Program-made: the position numbers and the translations under genes
Notes under the pieces: model-generated
Told to the model about the DNA's origin: nothing
The model's input: only the letters and a program-made list of their open reading frames with translations
Databases searched by the model: none
In this document: positions 43,147 through 51,852 of the stretch, piece by piece
How positions within the stretch are numbered: position 1 is the stretch's first letter
Layout: each line of letters opens with the position of its first letter
Origin: Bradyrhizobium japonicum USDA 6
Lineage (GTDB): Bacteria > Pseudomonadota > Alphaproteobacteria > Rhizobiales > Xanthobacteraceae
Assembly: GCF_000284375.1 (NCBI RefSeq)
Contig: NC_017249.1
Location: 3,698,001-3,762,000 of the forward strand
Reading direction: 5' to 3'
DNA: 64,000 nt

Positions 43147-44118
43147 TCAGGATTTGTCGAACTTCTTGACGACATCGGCCCATTTCTCGATATCGCCGCG
43201 AAGGAATTTTTCGAATTCCCCCGGCGTCATGGACATGGGTACGGCACCCTGCTCGGTCCAGAGCTTTACGATGTCCGGTCGCTTCACCATTGCGTTTACG
43301 GCGGCATTGAGCTTGTCGATGACAGGCTTCGGCGTGCCGGCCGGAGCCATTAGGCCAAGCCAGATCGTGGCCTCATAGCCTGCTACGCCGGCTTCGCCCG
43401 CGGTCGGCACGTTCGGCAGTACGGCCGAGCGCTGCTTGCCGGTGGTCGCGAGCGCGCGGACCTGGTTCTCGCCGATATTCGGCGCCATCGCCGGCACGGC
43501 GTCGATCATCATCTGCACCTGTCCGCCGATCACGCCGCTGCGCGCCTCGCCGCTGTTGCGGTAGGGAACGTGGACCACGTCGATGGCGGCCATCGCTTTG
43601 AACAACTCGCCGGCCATGTGATAGGGCGTGCCCTGGCCGGAGGAGGCGTAGTTCAGCTTGCCCGGCTGCGATTTGGCGAGCGCGATGAACTCCTGCAGCG
43701 TCTTCGCCGGAACTTGCGGGTTCACCACGATGACGAGATCGGAGTAGTTCACCGGCGCGATCGGCGCGAGGTCGCGCATCAGCTCGTATTTGCGCTTGTC
43801 CGGCGTCAATAGCGATTCATTCGCGGTCTGGGTGTTGGACATCATCAACAGCGTGTAGCCGTCGGCCGGCGACTTCGCCGCTTCGACCGTGCCGATGATG
43901 CCGCCCGCGCCGGTGCGGTTTTCGACCACGAAGGGCTGGCCAAAGCTCTCCTGGAGCACGTTGCCGATCAGCCGGGCCGCGACGTCCGCCGGCCCGCCGG
44001 CGCCAAAGGGCACCACGATCCGGACGGCGTGGTTGGGATAATCTTGCGCGGATGAGGGGGCTGCGGAGAATGCGGCAAGCAGGCCGGCGGCGAGCGCCAG
44101 CATAAGACGTCGGGCCAT
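43147..44118 (-). CDS. Tripartite tricarboxylate transporter (Bug family) binding protein
   Basis: About 323 residues, with a signal peptide (MARRLMLALAAGLLAAFSA...SSAQ). Typical Bug motifs are YPNHAVRIVVPFGAGGPADVAARL, VENRTGAGGIIGT, YASSGQGTPYHMAGELFK and LNAAVNAMVKRPDI. The ATG at 44118 is chosen at the signal peptide with GGAGG upstream. It is an orphan receptor here, sitting with the molybdenum hydroxylase genes, and may sense or import that enzyme's substrate. Confidence 0.92.
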   Translation of the reverse strand: MARRLMLALAAGLLAAFSAAPSSAQDYPNHAVRIVVPFGAGGPADVAARLIGNVLQESFGQPFVVENRTGAGGIIGTVEAAKSPADGYTLLMMSNTQTANESLLTPDKRKYELMRDLAPIAPVNYSDLVIVVNPQVPAKTLQEFIALAKSQPGKLNYASSGQGTPYHMAGELFKAMAAIDVVHVPYRNSGEARSGVIGGQVQMMIDAVPAMAPNIGENQVRALATTGKQRSAVLPNVPTAGEAGVAGYEATIWLGLMAPAGTPKPVIDKLNAAVNAMVKRPDIVKLWTEQGAVPMSMTPGEFEKFLRGDIEKWADVVKKFDKS

Positions 44119-44354
44119 CACGCCCACCTCCCTGATATCGTTTTTGTTGGCCGACACTGTAACGGCAGGGGATATGGACTGTCGACGCCTCACAAAGTCG
44201 GTCGCGCCGGGAATATCGGACGGTTTTCGGTGTGACCGCGGCCGATTTCGCGGTCGCGGCAGGAGCCGTCTGCGCATGCGGGTTGAGCAATTCGCATGGG
44301 AAATGCCGGCAAAATGCTCTCGGCTGGTCGGTATTTTGATGTTACGAACTGGAC

Positions 44355-46445
44355 ATGAACCAGCACGCCAAGATCGAAATCCGCCATTCGACCTGTCCGC
44401 ACGACTGCCCCTCGGCCTGCGCGCTCGATATCGAGGTGGTCGAAGGCCGCAGCATTGGCCGCGTCCGAGGTTCGAAGAAGCAGACCTACACGGCTGGCGT
44501 CGTCTGCGCCAAGGTCGCCCGTTACGCCGAGCGCATCCATCACCCCGAGCGGCTGATGTATCCGATGCGCCGCACCGGGCCGAAGGGCTCCGGGCAGTTC
44601 GCGCGGATCTCCTGGGACGAGGCGCTGGACGAGATCGCGGATCGCTTCAACCAGGCCGAGCGCGAGTACGGCGCGGAATCGATCTGGCCTTATTACTACG
44701 CCGGCACGATGGGGCTGGTGATGCGCGACGGCCTCAATCGCCTCACGCATGTGAAGAAATATTCGCGCTTCTATCAGACCATCTGCGCCAATGTCGGGCG
44801 CATCGGGTTCGCGATCGGCACCGGTAAGATTGCCGGCGTCGATCCGCGCGAGATGGCGCTCTCCGACCTCGTCGTGATCTGGGGCACCAACCCGGTCAAC
44901 ACGCAGGTCAACGTGATGACGCATGCTGCCCGTGCTCGCAAGGAGCGCGGCGCCAAGATTGCCGCCGTCGACATCTACGACAACGAGACCATGAAGCAGG
45001 CTGACATCAAGATCATCCTGCGGCCCGGCACCGATGGCGCCTTTGCGTGCGGCGTGATGCATGTCCTGTTCCGCGATGGCTACGCCGACCGCGCCTACAT
45101 GGACAAGTACACCGACTGCCCCGATGAACTCGAGGCGCATCTGAAGACGCGCACGCCGGAGTGGGCGTCCGCGATCTGCGGCGTGCCGGTGTCGGAGATC
45201 GAGGCCTTTGCGAAACTGGTCGGCGAGACCAAGCGGACCTTCTTCCGGCTCGGCTACGGCTTCACCCGCTCGCGCAACGGCGCCACGCAAATGCACGCGG
45301 CGCTCTGCGTTCCCGCGGTGACCGGCGCCTGGCAGTATGAAGGCGGTGGCGCCTTCTTCAACAATTACGCGCTGTGGCACTTCAATGAATCCCTCATCGA
45401 GGGGCACGACGCGATCGATAAGACCACGCGTGCGCTCGACCAGTCGCAGGTCGGCCGCATCCTCACCGGCGACGCGGAAGCCTTGCTCGGCAAGGGGCCG
45501 ATCAAGGCGATGCTGATCCAGAACACCAATCCGATGACGGTGGCACCGGAGCAGGCGCTGGTGCGTCAGGGGTTTGCGCGCGAGGATCTGTTCGTGGCGG
45601 TGCACGAGCAGTTCATGACCGAGACGGCCGAGATGGCCGACATCGTGCTGCCGGCGACCATGTTCATGGAGCATGATGATCTCTATTACGGCGGCGGCCA
45701 CCAGCACATCTCGGTCGGGCCGAAGCTGATCGACCCGCCCGGCGAATGCCGCTCCAACCATCAGGTCATGCAGGCGCTGGCGCCGCGGCTTGGCGCGAAG
45801 CATCCGGGCTTCGAGATGACGCCGCGCGAATTGATCGACGCGACGCTGAAGCTCAGCAACCACGGCGACATCGCTGGTCTCGAAGCCGACATCTGGCGCG
45901 ACCTGCAACCGGACTTCCGGACCTCGCATTATATCGACGGCTTTGCCCACGCGGACAAGAAATTCCATTTCAAGGCCGATTGGGCGCATCCGCCGTTCGG
46001 CCAGACGATGGGCGATTTCGACAAGATGCCGTCGCTGCCGGACCATTGGGCGGTGATCGAGCATACCGATCAAGCCCATCCGTTCCGGCTCGCGACCAGC
46101 CCCTCCCGCAGCTTCCTCAACACCACCTTCAACGAGACGCCGTCCTCGCAGGCGCGCGAAGGCAGAGCGAGCGTGATGATCCATCCGCTGGATGCGGCCG
46201 CGCTCGGCATCGCCGACGGCGACGCCGTGACGCTCGGCAACAACCGCGGCGAAACCACGCTGCTCGCAACGCTGTTCGACGGCGTGCGGCGCGGCGTGCT
46301 GATCGCGGAATCCGTTCACCCGAACAAGAATCATATCGGCGGCCGCGGCATCAACGTGCTGACTGGAGCCGATACGATCGCGCCGATCGGGGGAGCCGCA
46401 TTCCACGACAACAAGGTCTGGATCAGGAAAACGGTCTCGGCCTGA
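44355..46445 (+). CDS. Molybdopterin oxidoreductase family protein
   Basis: A 696-residue DMSO-reductase-superfamily enzyme. The N-terminal [4Fe-4S] cluster motif is CPHDCPSAC with a fourth cysteine near residue 50 (VVCAK). The molybdopterin domain includes VVIWGTNPVNTQVNVMTHAARA, and a C-terminal dinucleotide-binding domain ends IGGRGINVLTGADTIAPIGGAAFHDNKVW. There is no twin-arginine signal, so it is cytoplasmic. The reaction is unknown. It is divergent from the Bug protein gene across 236 bases. Confidence 0.92.
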   Translation: MNQHAKIEIRHSTCPHDCPSACALDIEVVEGRSIGRVRGSKKQTYTAGVVCAKVARYAERIHHPERLMYPMRRTGPKGSGQFARISWDEALDEIADRFNQAEREYGAESIWPYYYAGTMGLVMRDGLNRLTHVKKYSRFYQTICANVGRIGFAIGTGKIAGVDPREMALSDLVVIWGTNPVNTQVNVMTHAARARKERGAKIAAVDIYDNETMKQADIKIILRPGTDGAFACGVMHVLFRDGYADRAYMDKYTDCPDELEAHLKTRTPEWASAICGVPVSEIEAFAKLVGETKRTFFRLGYGFTRSRNGATQMHAALCVPAVTGAWQYEGGGAFFNNYALWHFNESLIEGHDAIDKTTRALDQSQVGRILTGDAEALLGKGPIKAMLIQNTNPMTVAPEQALVRQGFAREDLFVAVHEQFMTETAEMADIVLPATMFMEHDDLYYGGGHQHISVGPKLIDPPGECRSNHQVMQALAPRLGAKHPGFEMTPRELIDATLKLSNHGDIAGLEADIWRDLQPDFRTSHYIDGFAHADKKFHFKADWAHPPFGQTMGDFDKMPSLPDHWAVIEHTDQAHPFRLATSPSRSFLNTTFNETPSSQAREGRASVMIHPLDAAALGIADGDAVTLGNNRGETTLLATLFDGVRRGVLIAESVHPNKNHIGGRGINVLTGADTIAPIGGAAFHDNKVWIRKTVSA

Positions 46446-46565
46446 GCGCACGCTCGCCAATTTGTGTCGAGGCGCTAAAGCAAGGCCTCGCTACAGATTG
46501 CCCTTGCGCCTGCCGCCCGAGCTGCCGCAAATGGCTGCAAACGGGAGCAAGGAAGCGAGCGTACC

Positions 46566-47348
46566 ATGACCGACACCACAGCAATCATCACCGAAAAGCG
46601 TGGGCAGGCGTTCTGGATCACCATCAACCGGCCGGAGAAGCGCAACGCGCTGAACGGCGAGGTCATCGCCGGCATCACCAAAGGCTATCGCGAGGCGCAT
46701 GACGACAAGGACGTCCGCGTCATCGTGCTGACGGGGGCAGGCGACAAGGCGTTCTGCGCCGGCGCCGACTTGCAGAATTCCGGCGCGGCGTTCGCGATGG
46801 ATCATTCCAAGCCGAATGTCGACTATGCCGATCTGCTGCGGTTGTCGCAGAACGCGACGAAGCCGGCGATTGCGCGGGTCGGCGGCGTCTGCATGGCCGG
46901 CGGCATGGGCCTGTTGTGCATGACCGACATGGCGATTGCGGCCGATCACGTCATCTTCGGCCTGCCGGAGGTGAAGGTCGGCGTATTCCCGATGCAAGTG
47001 CTGAGCTTGTTGCAGAGCATCGCGCCGCCGCGACTCGTCAACGAATGGGCGCTCACCGGCGAGCCGTTCGACGCGAAAGCGGCGCAAGCTGCGGGCCTGC
47101 TCAACTACGTCGTGCCTACAGCCGAGTTGGATGCCAAGGTCGACTGGCTGATCGGCCGCATCGTCGACAAATCCCCGACCGCGATCCGCCGCGGCAAATA
47201 TGCCATGCGCGCCATCGCCTCGATGTCGTTCGACGAGAGCATCGCCTATACCGAAAGCCAGATCGCGCTGCTCGCAATGACCGAAGACGCCAAGGAAGGC
47301 CTGAAGGCCTTCGGCGAGAAGCGGAAGCCGGTCTGGACGGGGCGGTGA
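46566..47348 (+). CDS. Enoyl-CoA hydratase/isomerase family protein
   Basis: A 260-residue crotonase with NRPEKRNALN, GDKAFCAGADLQ and VCMAGGMGLLCMTDMAIA. The glutamate of the PE motif is kept (FGLPEVKVGVFP), but the GGGCE glutamate position holds leucine. One-glutamate members may hydrate, isomerise or cleave thioesters. GGAAGC precedes the ATG. It lies 120 bases after the oxidoreductase and may be expressed independently. Confidence 0.88.
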   Translation: MTDTTAIITEKRGQAFWITINRPEKRNALNGEVIAGITKGYREAHDDKDVRVIVLTGAGDKAFCAGADLQNSGAAFAMDHSKPNVDYADLLRLSQNATKPAIARVGGVCMAGGMGLLCMTDMAIAADHVIFGLPEVKVGVFPMQVLSLLQSIAPPRLVNEWALTGEPFDAKAAQAAGLLNYVVPTAELDAKVDWLIGRIVDKSPTAIRRGKYAMRAIASMSFDESIAYTESQIALLAMTEDAKEGLKAFGEKRKPVWTGR

Positions 47349-47357
47349 GGGGAAGTT

Positions 47358-47474
47358 CGTAGGGTGGGTTAGCGTCAGCGTAACCCACCACTGTCAGTTT
47401 CCGCCGAGGCAGAATAGGCGGGTTACGCCCTGCAGGCCGCGCTTTGCGCGTCCGCAGCGGTAACCCACCCTACG
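47358..47474. repeat. Intergenic palindromic repeat element
   Basis: CGTAGGGTGGGTTA at 47358-47371 and TAACCCACCCTACG at 47461-47474 are perfect 14-base inverted ends. An inner copy, TAACCCACC at 47381-47389, and a diverged GGCGGGTTACGCC lie between. Such elements are dispersed in Bradyrhizobium-type genomes. It fills the space between two convergent genes. Confidence 0.75.
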
Positions 47475-47479
47475 GCATC

Positions 47480-47908
47480 TCAACCCGCGTTGGGCTTCAG
47501 CCCGGCCGCCTGGATGCCGGCGACCGCACAGGCCTCGTCATTGTCCGAGGTGTCGCCCGACACGCCGACGGCACCGAGCAGCGTTGCGCCATCCATGATC
47601 AGAACACCGCCGGGGACCGGCACCAGCGCGCCCTTGGCGATGGTGTTCACGGAATCGATGAAATAGGCCTGCTCCTGTGCGCGCTGGTACAAGGCGCGCG
47701 AGCCCATGCCCATGGCGAGCGCACCATAGGCTTTGCCGTGGGCGATCTCGGCGCGCATCAGGCTGGTGCCGTCCTGCGCCGCGGCGATCTTGAGCACGCC
47801 GCGTGCGTCCAGGATGGTGACGACCAGCGGCTTGAGCTTCAGCTCGGTGGATTTCGCGAACGCGGCGTCGAGGATCTTGCGGGCGGTGTCGAGCGTGAGG
47901 TCAGCCAT
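47480..47908 (-). CDS. GlcG/HbpS family (DUF336) protein
   Basis: A 142-residue protein with the family pattern LDARGVLKIAAAQDGTSLMRAEIAHGKAYGALAMG and a C-terminal GGVLIMDGATLLGAVGVSGDTSDNDEACA. Relatives are encoded in glycolate oxidase (glc) operons or bind haem. Its start lies inside the end of the FAD/Fe-S oxidase gene (8-base overlap), so the two are co-translated. The role in the oxidase is not established. Confidence 0.88.
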   Translation of the reverse strand: MADLTLDTARKILDAAFAKSTELKLKPLVVTILDARGVLKIAAAQDGTSLMRAEIAHGKAYGALAMGMGSRALYQRAQEQAYFIDSVNTIAKGALVPVPGGVLIMDGATLLGAVGVSGDTSDNDEACAVAGIQAAGLKPNAG

Positions 47909-50876
47909 GGCTGGTTTCCTTTTTAGTGTGAGAAGTGGAATTTGCTCCGGCGCGGTCGAGGCTCATCGCCAGCACGCGCGCAACGTGAAGCGCTTCGCGC
48001 TGGGCGCCGTCGTGGATCTGATGTCGGCAGGAGGTGCCGTCAGCGACGACCAGCGTATTTTGGTCGGCGCGCCGCACGGCGGGCAGCAGCGACAGTTCGG
48101 CCATCTCGATCGAGGCATCATAGGTGTCAGCGCCGTAACCGAACGCGCCGGCCATGCCGCAGCAGCTCGATTCGATGGTCTCGACCTTCAGGTCCGGAAT
48201 GAGGCGCAGCACCTGCTCGACCGGCTTGAAGGCGCCGAAGGATTTTTGGTGGCAATGGCCGTGCACGACGGCCTTGTCGGCGACGGTACCGAGCGGCAGC
48301 TGCAGCCTTCCGGCCTCCGCTTCGCGCACCAAAAATTCCTCGAAAGTCAGCGCGTGGGCGCCGACGGCCCTGGCATCGTTGTCCTTGCGCAGCGAGGCGA
48401 GCTCGTCGCGCAGCGTCAGCAGGCAGCTCGGCTCAAGGCCGACGATCGGCACGCCGCGGGCGGCAAAGGGCGCGAACGCGGCCACGAGGCGGTCGAGCTC
48501 GGCCCTGGCTTCGTCGACGAGACCGGCTGAGAGGAATGTACGGCCGCAGCAGAGCGGGCGACTGCCGCTCGAAGGCCTGGGCAGGTGCACGCGATAACCA
48601 CCCGCCGCGAACACGCGGAGCGCGGCGTCGAGATTTTCGCGCTCGTAGATGCGATTGAAGGTGTCCGTGAACAACACGACTTCGCGGCCGGTCTCCGGCC
48701 CGACCGCTTCCGCAGGCGGCATGAACACGTCGCTGCGGAAGGCGGGCAGGGCGCGGCGCGCGCTGATGCCGGCAAAGCGCTCGAACAGCTTTCGGAGCAA
48801 CGGGCTGCGGTTGCGCAAATTGGCGAGTGGCGCGAAGTGCGATGCGAGACCGGCATAGCGCGGGAGGTAGCCGACCAAGCGATCGCGCAGGGTCAGGCCA
48901 TGGGACGCTGCGCGGGCAGCGAGCACCTCGATCTTCATCTTGGCCATGTCGACGCCGGTCGGGCATTCGTGGCGGCAGGCCTTGCAGGAGACGCAGAGTT
49001 TTAGGGTCTCCATCATCTCGTCGGAGGACAACGCGTCGGGACCGAGCTGGCCGGAGATGGCGAGCCGCAAGCTGTTGGCGCGGCCGCGGGTGACGTCCTT
49101 CTCGTTGCGCGTCGCGCGGTAGGACGGGCACATCACGCCGCCCTCGAGCTTGCGGCAGGCGCCGTTATTGTTGCACATCTCGACGGCGCCTTGGAATCCG
49201 CCGCCGGCGCCGGGATAGGCGGACCAGTCCAGCCTGGTCTTCAGCTCGGTGACGCGATAGTCGGGCCGGAAGCGGAACAGCGAGCGATCGTCCATCCGGG
49301 GCGCATCGACGATCTTGCCGGGATTGAGGACGCCCTCGGGATCGAAGCGGCTCTTCACCTCCCTGAAATCGGCGACGAGACGCTCGCCGAACATGGTCTC
49401 GTGGAATTCCGAGCGCACCAGGCCATCGCCATGCTCGCCTGAATGCGAGCCCTTGTATTCACGCACCAGCGCGAAGGCTTCCTCGGCGATGGCCCGCATC
49501 GCCTTGACGTCCTTCTCCAGCTTCAGGTTCAGCACGGGCCGCACGTGCAGGCAGCCCTCGGAGGCATGCGCATACATCGTGCCGCTGGTGCCGTGCTTTG
49601 CGAAAACCTCGCTCAAGCGCGCGGTGTAGTCGGCCAGATGCGGCAGCGGCACGGCGCAATCCTCGACGAACGAGACCGGCTTGCCCTCCTGCTTCATCGA
49701 CATCATGACATTGAGGCCGGCGGCGCGGAAATCGGCAATGCCGCTCTGGAGTGCGGGCTCGGTGATCTCCACCACGCCGCCCCATTTGCGCTGCTCGTTG
49801 TTCCAGCCGAAGCCGAGATCGCCCATCAATTCGCCGAGTTGCTTGAGGCGCACCAGATTGTCCGCCTGGTCCTCTTCGGCGAACTCCACCACCAGAACGG
49901 CATCCGGATCGCCCTTGATAGCGGCGGAGATGATCGGCCTGAACATCGCGATGTCGCGGCCGAGCGCGAGCATGGTGCGGTCGACCAGCTCGACCGCGAT
50001 CGGCTTGAGCTTGACCAGGTGCTGGGCGGCGTCCATCGCCTCGTAGAAGCTGCCGAAGTGGCAGATGCCGAGCGCCTTGTTGCGAATGACAGGCCACAGC
50101 TTCAGCTCGACCTTGGTGGTGAAGGCGAGGGTGCCTTCGGAGCCGACCAGGAGATGCGCCATGTTGTTGCGCGCATTGCGCGGCGTCAGCGCATCGAGAT
50201 TATAGCCGCCGACCCGGCGCTGCACCTTGGGAAAGCGCGCGGCGATCTCGTCGGCCTCGCGGGCGCCGAGATCGAGCATGTCGCGGAACAGGGCGCGCGC
50301 GCTGTCGTTCGCATCGAGATCGGAGAGGTCGCGCGACACCTCGCCGTAGCGGCCAAGCGTGCCGTCGGCGAGCGCCGCCTCCATCGATAGCGTGTTGTCG
50401 CGCATCGTGCCGTAGCGAAGGGAGCGGCCACCGCAGGAATTGTTGCCGGCCATGCCGCCGATGGTCGCGCGCGAGGCCGTGGAGACGTCGACCGGAAACC
50501 ACAGGCCGTGCTTCTTGAGCTGACGGTTGAGATCGTCGAGCACGATGCCGGGCTCGACCACGCAGGTGCGGCTGGCGACGTCGAGCGACAGGATCCGGTT
50601 CAGGTGCTTCGAGAGATCGACCACGAGGCCGTCATTGACGGTCTGGCCGCATTGCGAGGTGCCGCCGCCGCGCGGGGTCACCTTCAGGCCCTCGTCACGG
50701 GCGATCGCCAGTGCCCGCAAGGCCTCATCCATGGTCCTGGGCACGACCACGCCGGTCGGCATGATCTGGTAGAACGAGGCGTCGGTGGCATAGCGGCCGC
50801 GGCTGAAGCCGTCGAACAGGACATCGCCGGTCATTTCCGCGCGCAGGCGCCGTTCGAGCGAGGAGGCGTTTGTCAT
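47901..50876 (-). CDS. FAD-linked oxidase fused to Fe-S / CCG-type domain (D-2-hydroxyacid dehydrogenase type)
   Basis: A 991-residue protein. The FAD-binding domain (about residues 40-200) has VTPRGGGTSQCGQ and GGMAGNNSCGGRSLRYG. The FAD-oxidase C-terminal domain has SHSGEHGDGLVRSEF. Iron-sulfur ligands follow (CVSCKACRHECP near residue 620), with a further cysteine group just before them (MCNNNGAC). The last third carries cysteine-rich GlpC/GlcF-like segments (PLCCGRTFLS, SSCCGMAGAFGYG). It oxidises a D-2-hydroxy acid such as glycolate, lactate or 2-hydroxyglutarate. GlcD- and GlcF-like functions are on one chain. Confidence 0.92.
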   Translation of the reverse strand: MTNASSLERRLRAEMTGDVLFDGFSRGRYATDASFYQIMPTGVVVPRTMDEALRALAIARDEGLKVTPRGGGTSQCGQTVNDGLVVDLSKHLNRILSLDVASRTCVVEPGIVLDDLNRQLKKHGLWFPVDVSTASRATIGGMAGNNSCGGRSLRYGTMRDNTLSMEAALADGTLGRYGEVSRDLSDLDANDSARALFRDMLDLGAREADEIAARFPKVQRRVGGYNLDALTPRNARNNMAHLLVGSEGTLAFTTKVELKLWPVIRNKALGICHFGSFYEAMDAAQHLVKLKPIAVELVDRTMLALGRDIAMFRPIISAAIKGDPDAVLVVEFAEEDQADNLVRLKQLGELMGDLGFGWNNEQRKWGGVVEITEPALQSGIADFRAAGLNVMMSMKQEGKPVSFVEDCAVPLPHLADYTARLSEVFAKHGTSGTMYAHASEGCLHVRPVLNLKLEKDVKAMRAIAEEAFALVREYKGSHSGEHGDGLVRSEFHETMFGERLVADFREVKSRFDPEGVLNPGKIVDAPRMDDRSLFRFRPDYRVTELKTRLDWSAYPGAGGGFQGAVEMCNNNGACRKLEGGVMCPSYRATRNEKDVTRGRANSLRLAISGQLGPDALSSDEMMETLKLCVSCKACRHECPTGVDMAKMKIEVLAARAASHGLTLRDRLVGYLPRYAGLASHFAPLANLRNRSPLLRKLFERFAGISARRALPAFRSDVFMPPAEAVGPETGREVVLFTDTFNRIYERENLDAALRVFAAGGYRVHLPRPSSGSRPLCCGRTFLSAGLVDEARAELDRLVAAFAPFAARGVPIVGLEPSCLLTLRDELASLRKDNDARAVGAHALTFEEFLVREAEAGRLQLPLGTVADKAVVHGHCHQKSFGAFKPVEQVLRLIPDLKVETIESSCCGMAGAFGYGADTYDASIEMAELSLLPAVRRADQNTLVVADGTSCRHQIHDGAQREALHVARVLAMSLDRAGANSTSHTKKETSHG

Positions 50877-50980
50877 CCCTGGTCCCGGATTGATCCAGCG
50901 AGGCCCAGCCTTGCTGAGTTATTCATTATTTCTCATGACCGATTATATTATGAATTCAAAATGAGCAAGTCGGTCACCCC

Positions 50981-51718
50981 TCAGGGCGATACCGGCGCGT
51001 CCGCTTGGGGCTCGGTCAGGTGCTCGATCGCGGCCGCCCGCTTGTTGCGCAGGTGCTGGAACAGGATGTCGCTGAGCTCGCTGGCGGCGCGGCGGCGCAG
51101 CGCGTCGAGGATGGTCTCGTGCTCGCGCATCGCTTCCGCCCAGCGCTGCCGCTTGCGGGCGAAATTGGCGGAGTAACGGACCCGGCGGATGCGGCCAGCG
51201 AAGTTGGCGTAGGCGCTCTTCAGCGTCTCGTTGCGTGCGGCTGCGACGATGCTTTCGTGGATGCGCTGGTTGGTCTGGAAATAGCCGTGCATGTCGCGAT
51301 GCAGATAGTGCCCGTACATCTCGTAATGCAGCTGCTCGATCGCCGTGATTTCCTCATCCGTGATGGCCTCGCAGGCGAGGCGTCCGGCAAGGCTCTCCAG
51401 CCCCGCCATGACGTCGAACAGCTCCTCGAGGTCGCGCTGGCTGAGCTGGCGGACGCGCGCGCCGCGGTTGGGCAGAAGCTCGATCAGGCCCTCGGAGGCG
51501 AGCACCTTCAGGGCCTCGCGCAGCGGCGTGCGGGAGATCCCTAGCATCGCGCAGAGCTGGCGCTCGGGGACACGCGCGCCGTCGGGGATATTGCCCTCGA
51601 CCACGTAGTCGCGCAGCCGCAGCAGGATCTCGCCGTGAAGCGAGGCCTCCTGGCGGTCGCCGCCATTTGCGGCTGGTGGGGCGATCGGAACCCCGGTGTC
51701 GGGAATCGTGGATTTCAT
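50981..51718 (-). CDS. GntR family regulator with FCD ligand domain
   Basis: About 245 residues. The winged helix has ILLRLRDYVVEGNIPDGARVPERQLCAMLGISRTPLREALKVLASEGLI. The C-terminal all-helical FCD domain carries histidines for metal/acid binding (HESIVAAARN, EHETILDAL). Such regulators respond to short organic acids. The ATG at 51718 is used; a GTG at 51727 is possible. It is divergent from the aminotransferase across a 24-base palindrome and follows the AT-rich upstream region of the oxidase gene. Confidence 0.9.
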   Translation of the reverse strand: MKSTIPDTGVPIAPPAANGGDRQEASLHGEILLRLRDYVVEGNIPDGARVPERQLCAMLGISRTPLREALKVLASEGLIELLPNRGARVRQLSQRDLEELFDVMAGLESLAGRLACEAITDEEITAIEQLHYEMYGHYLHRDMHGYFQTNQRIHESIVAAARNETLKSAYANFAGRIRRVRYSANFARKRQRWAEAMREHETILDALRRRAASELSDILFQHLRNKRAAAIEHLTEPQADAPVSP

Positions 51719-51760
51719 TTGCAGCACAATAGTTTGCCTGTCTGATCGCGTCGATGTTTA

Positions 51761-51784
51761 CAATCGAATACCAAAATTCGATTG
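51761..51784. promoter_or_regulatory. Palindromic candidate operator for the GntR regulator
   Basis: CAATCGAAT and ATTCGATTG are perfect 9-base inverted arms around ACCAAA. It is 43 bases upstream of the GntR start and 69 bases upstream of the aminotransferase start. Location and symmetry suggest the GntR binding site. Confidence 0.55.
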
Positions 51785-51852
51785 AAAGGACAAAAAATGA
51801 ATGCAAAATAGTCTTCGAAGCCGGCCCAGAGTCCGCCGACAAGGAGGTTTTC

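Noticed and set aside
43400..46200. Long minus-strand open frames opposite the molybdopterin oxidoreductase
   Set aside because: They are antisense shadows caused by high GC at third positions; the plus-strand product has clear family motifs.
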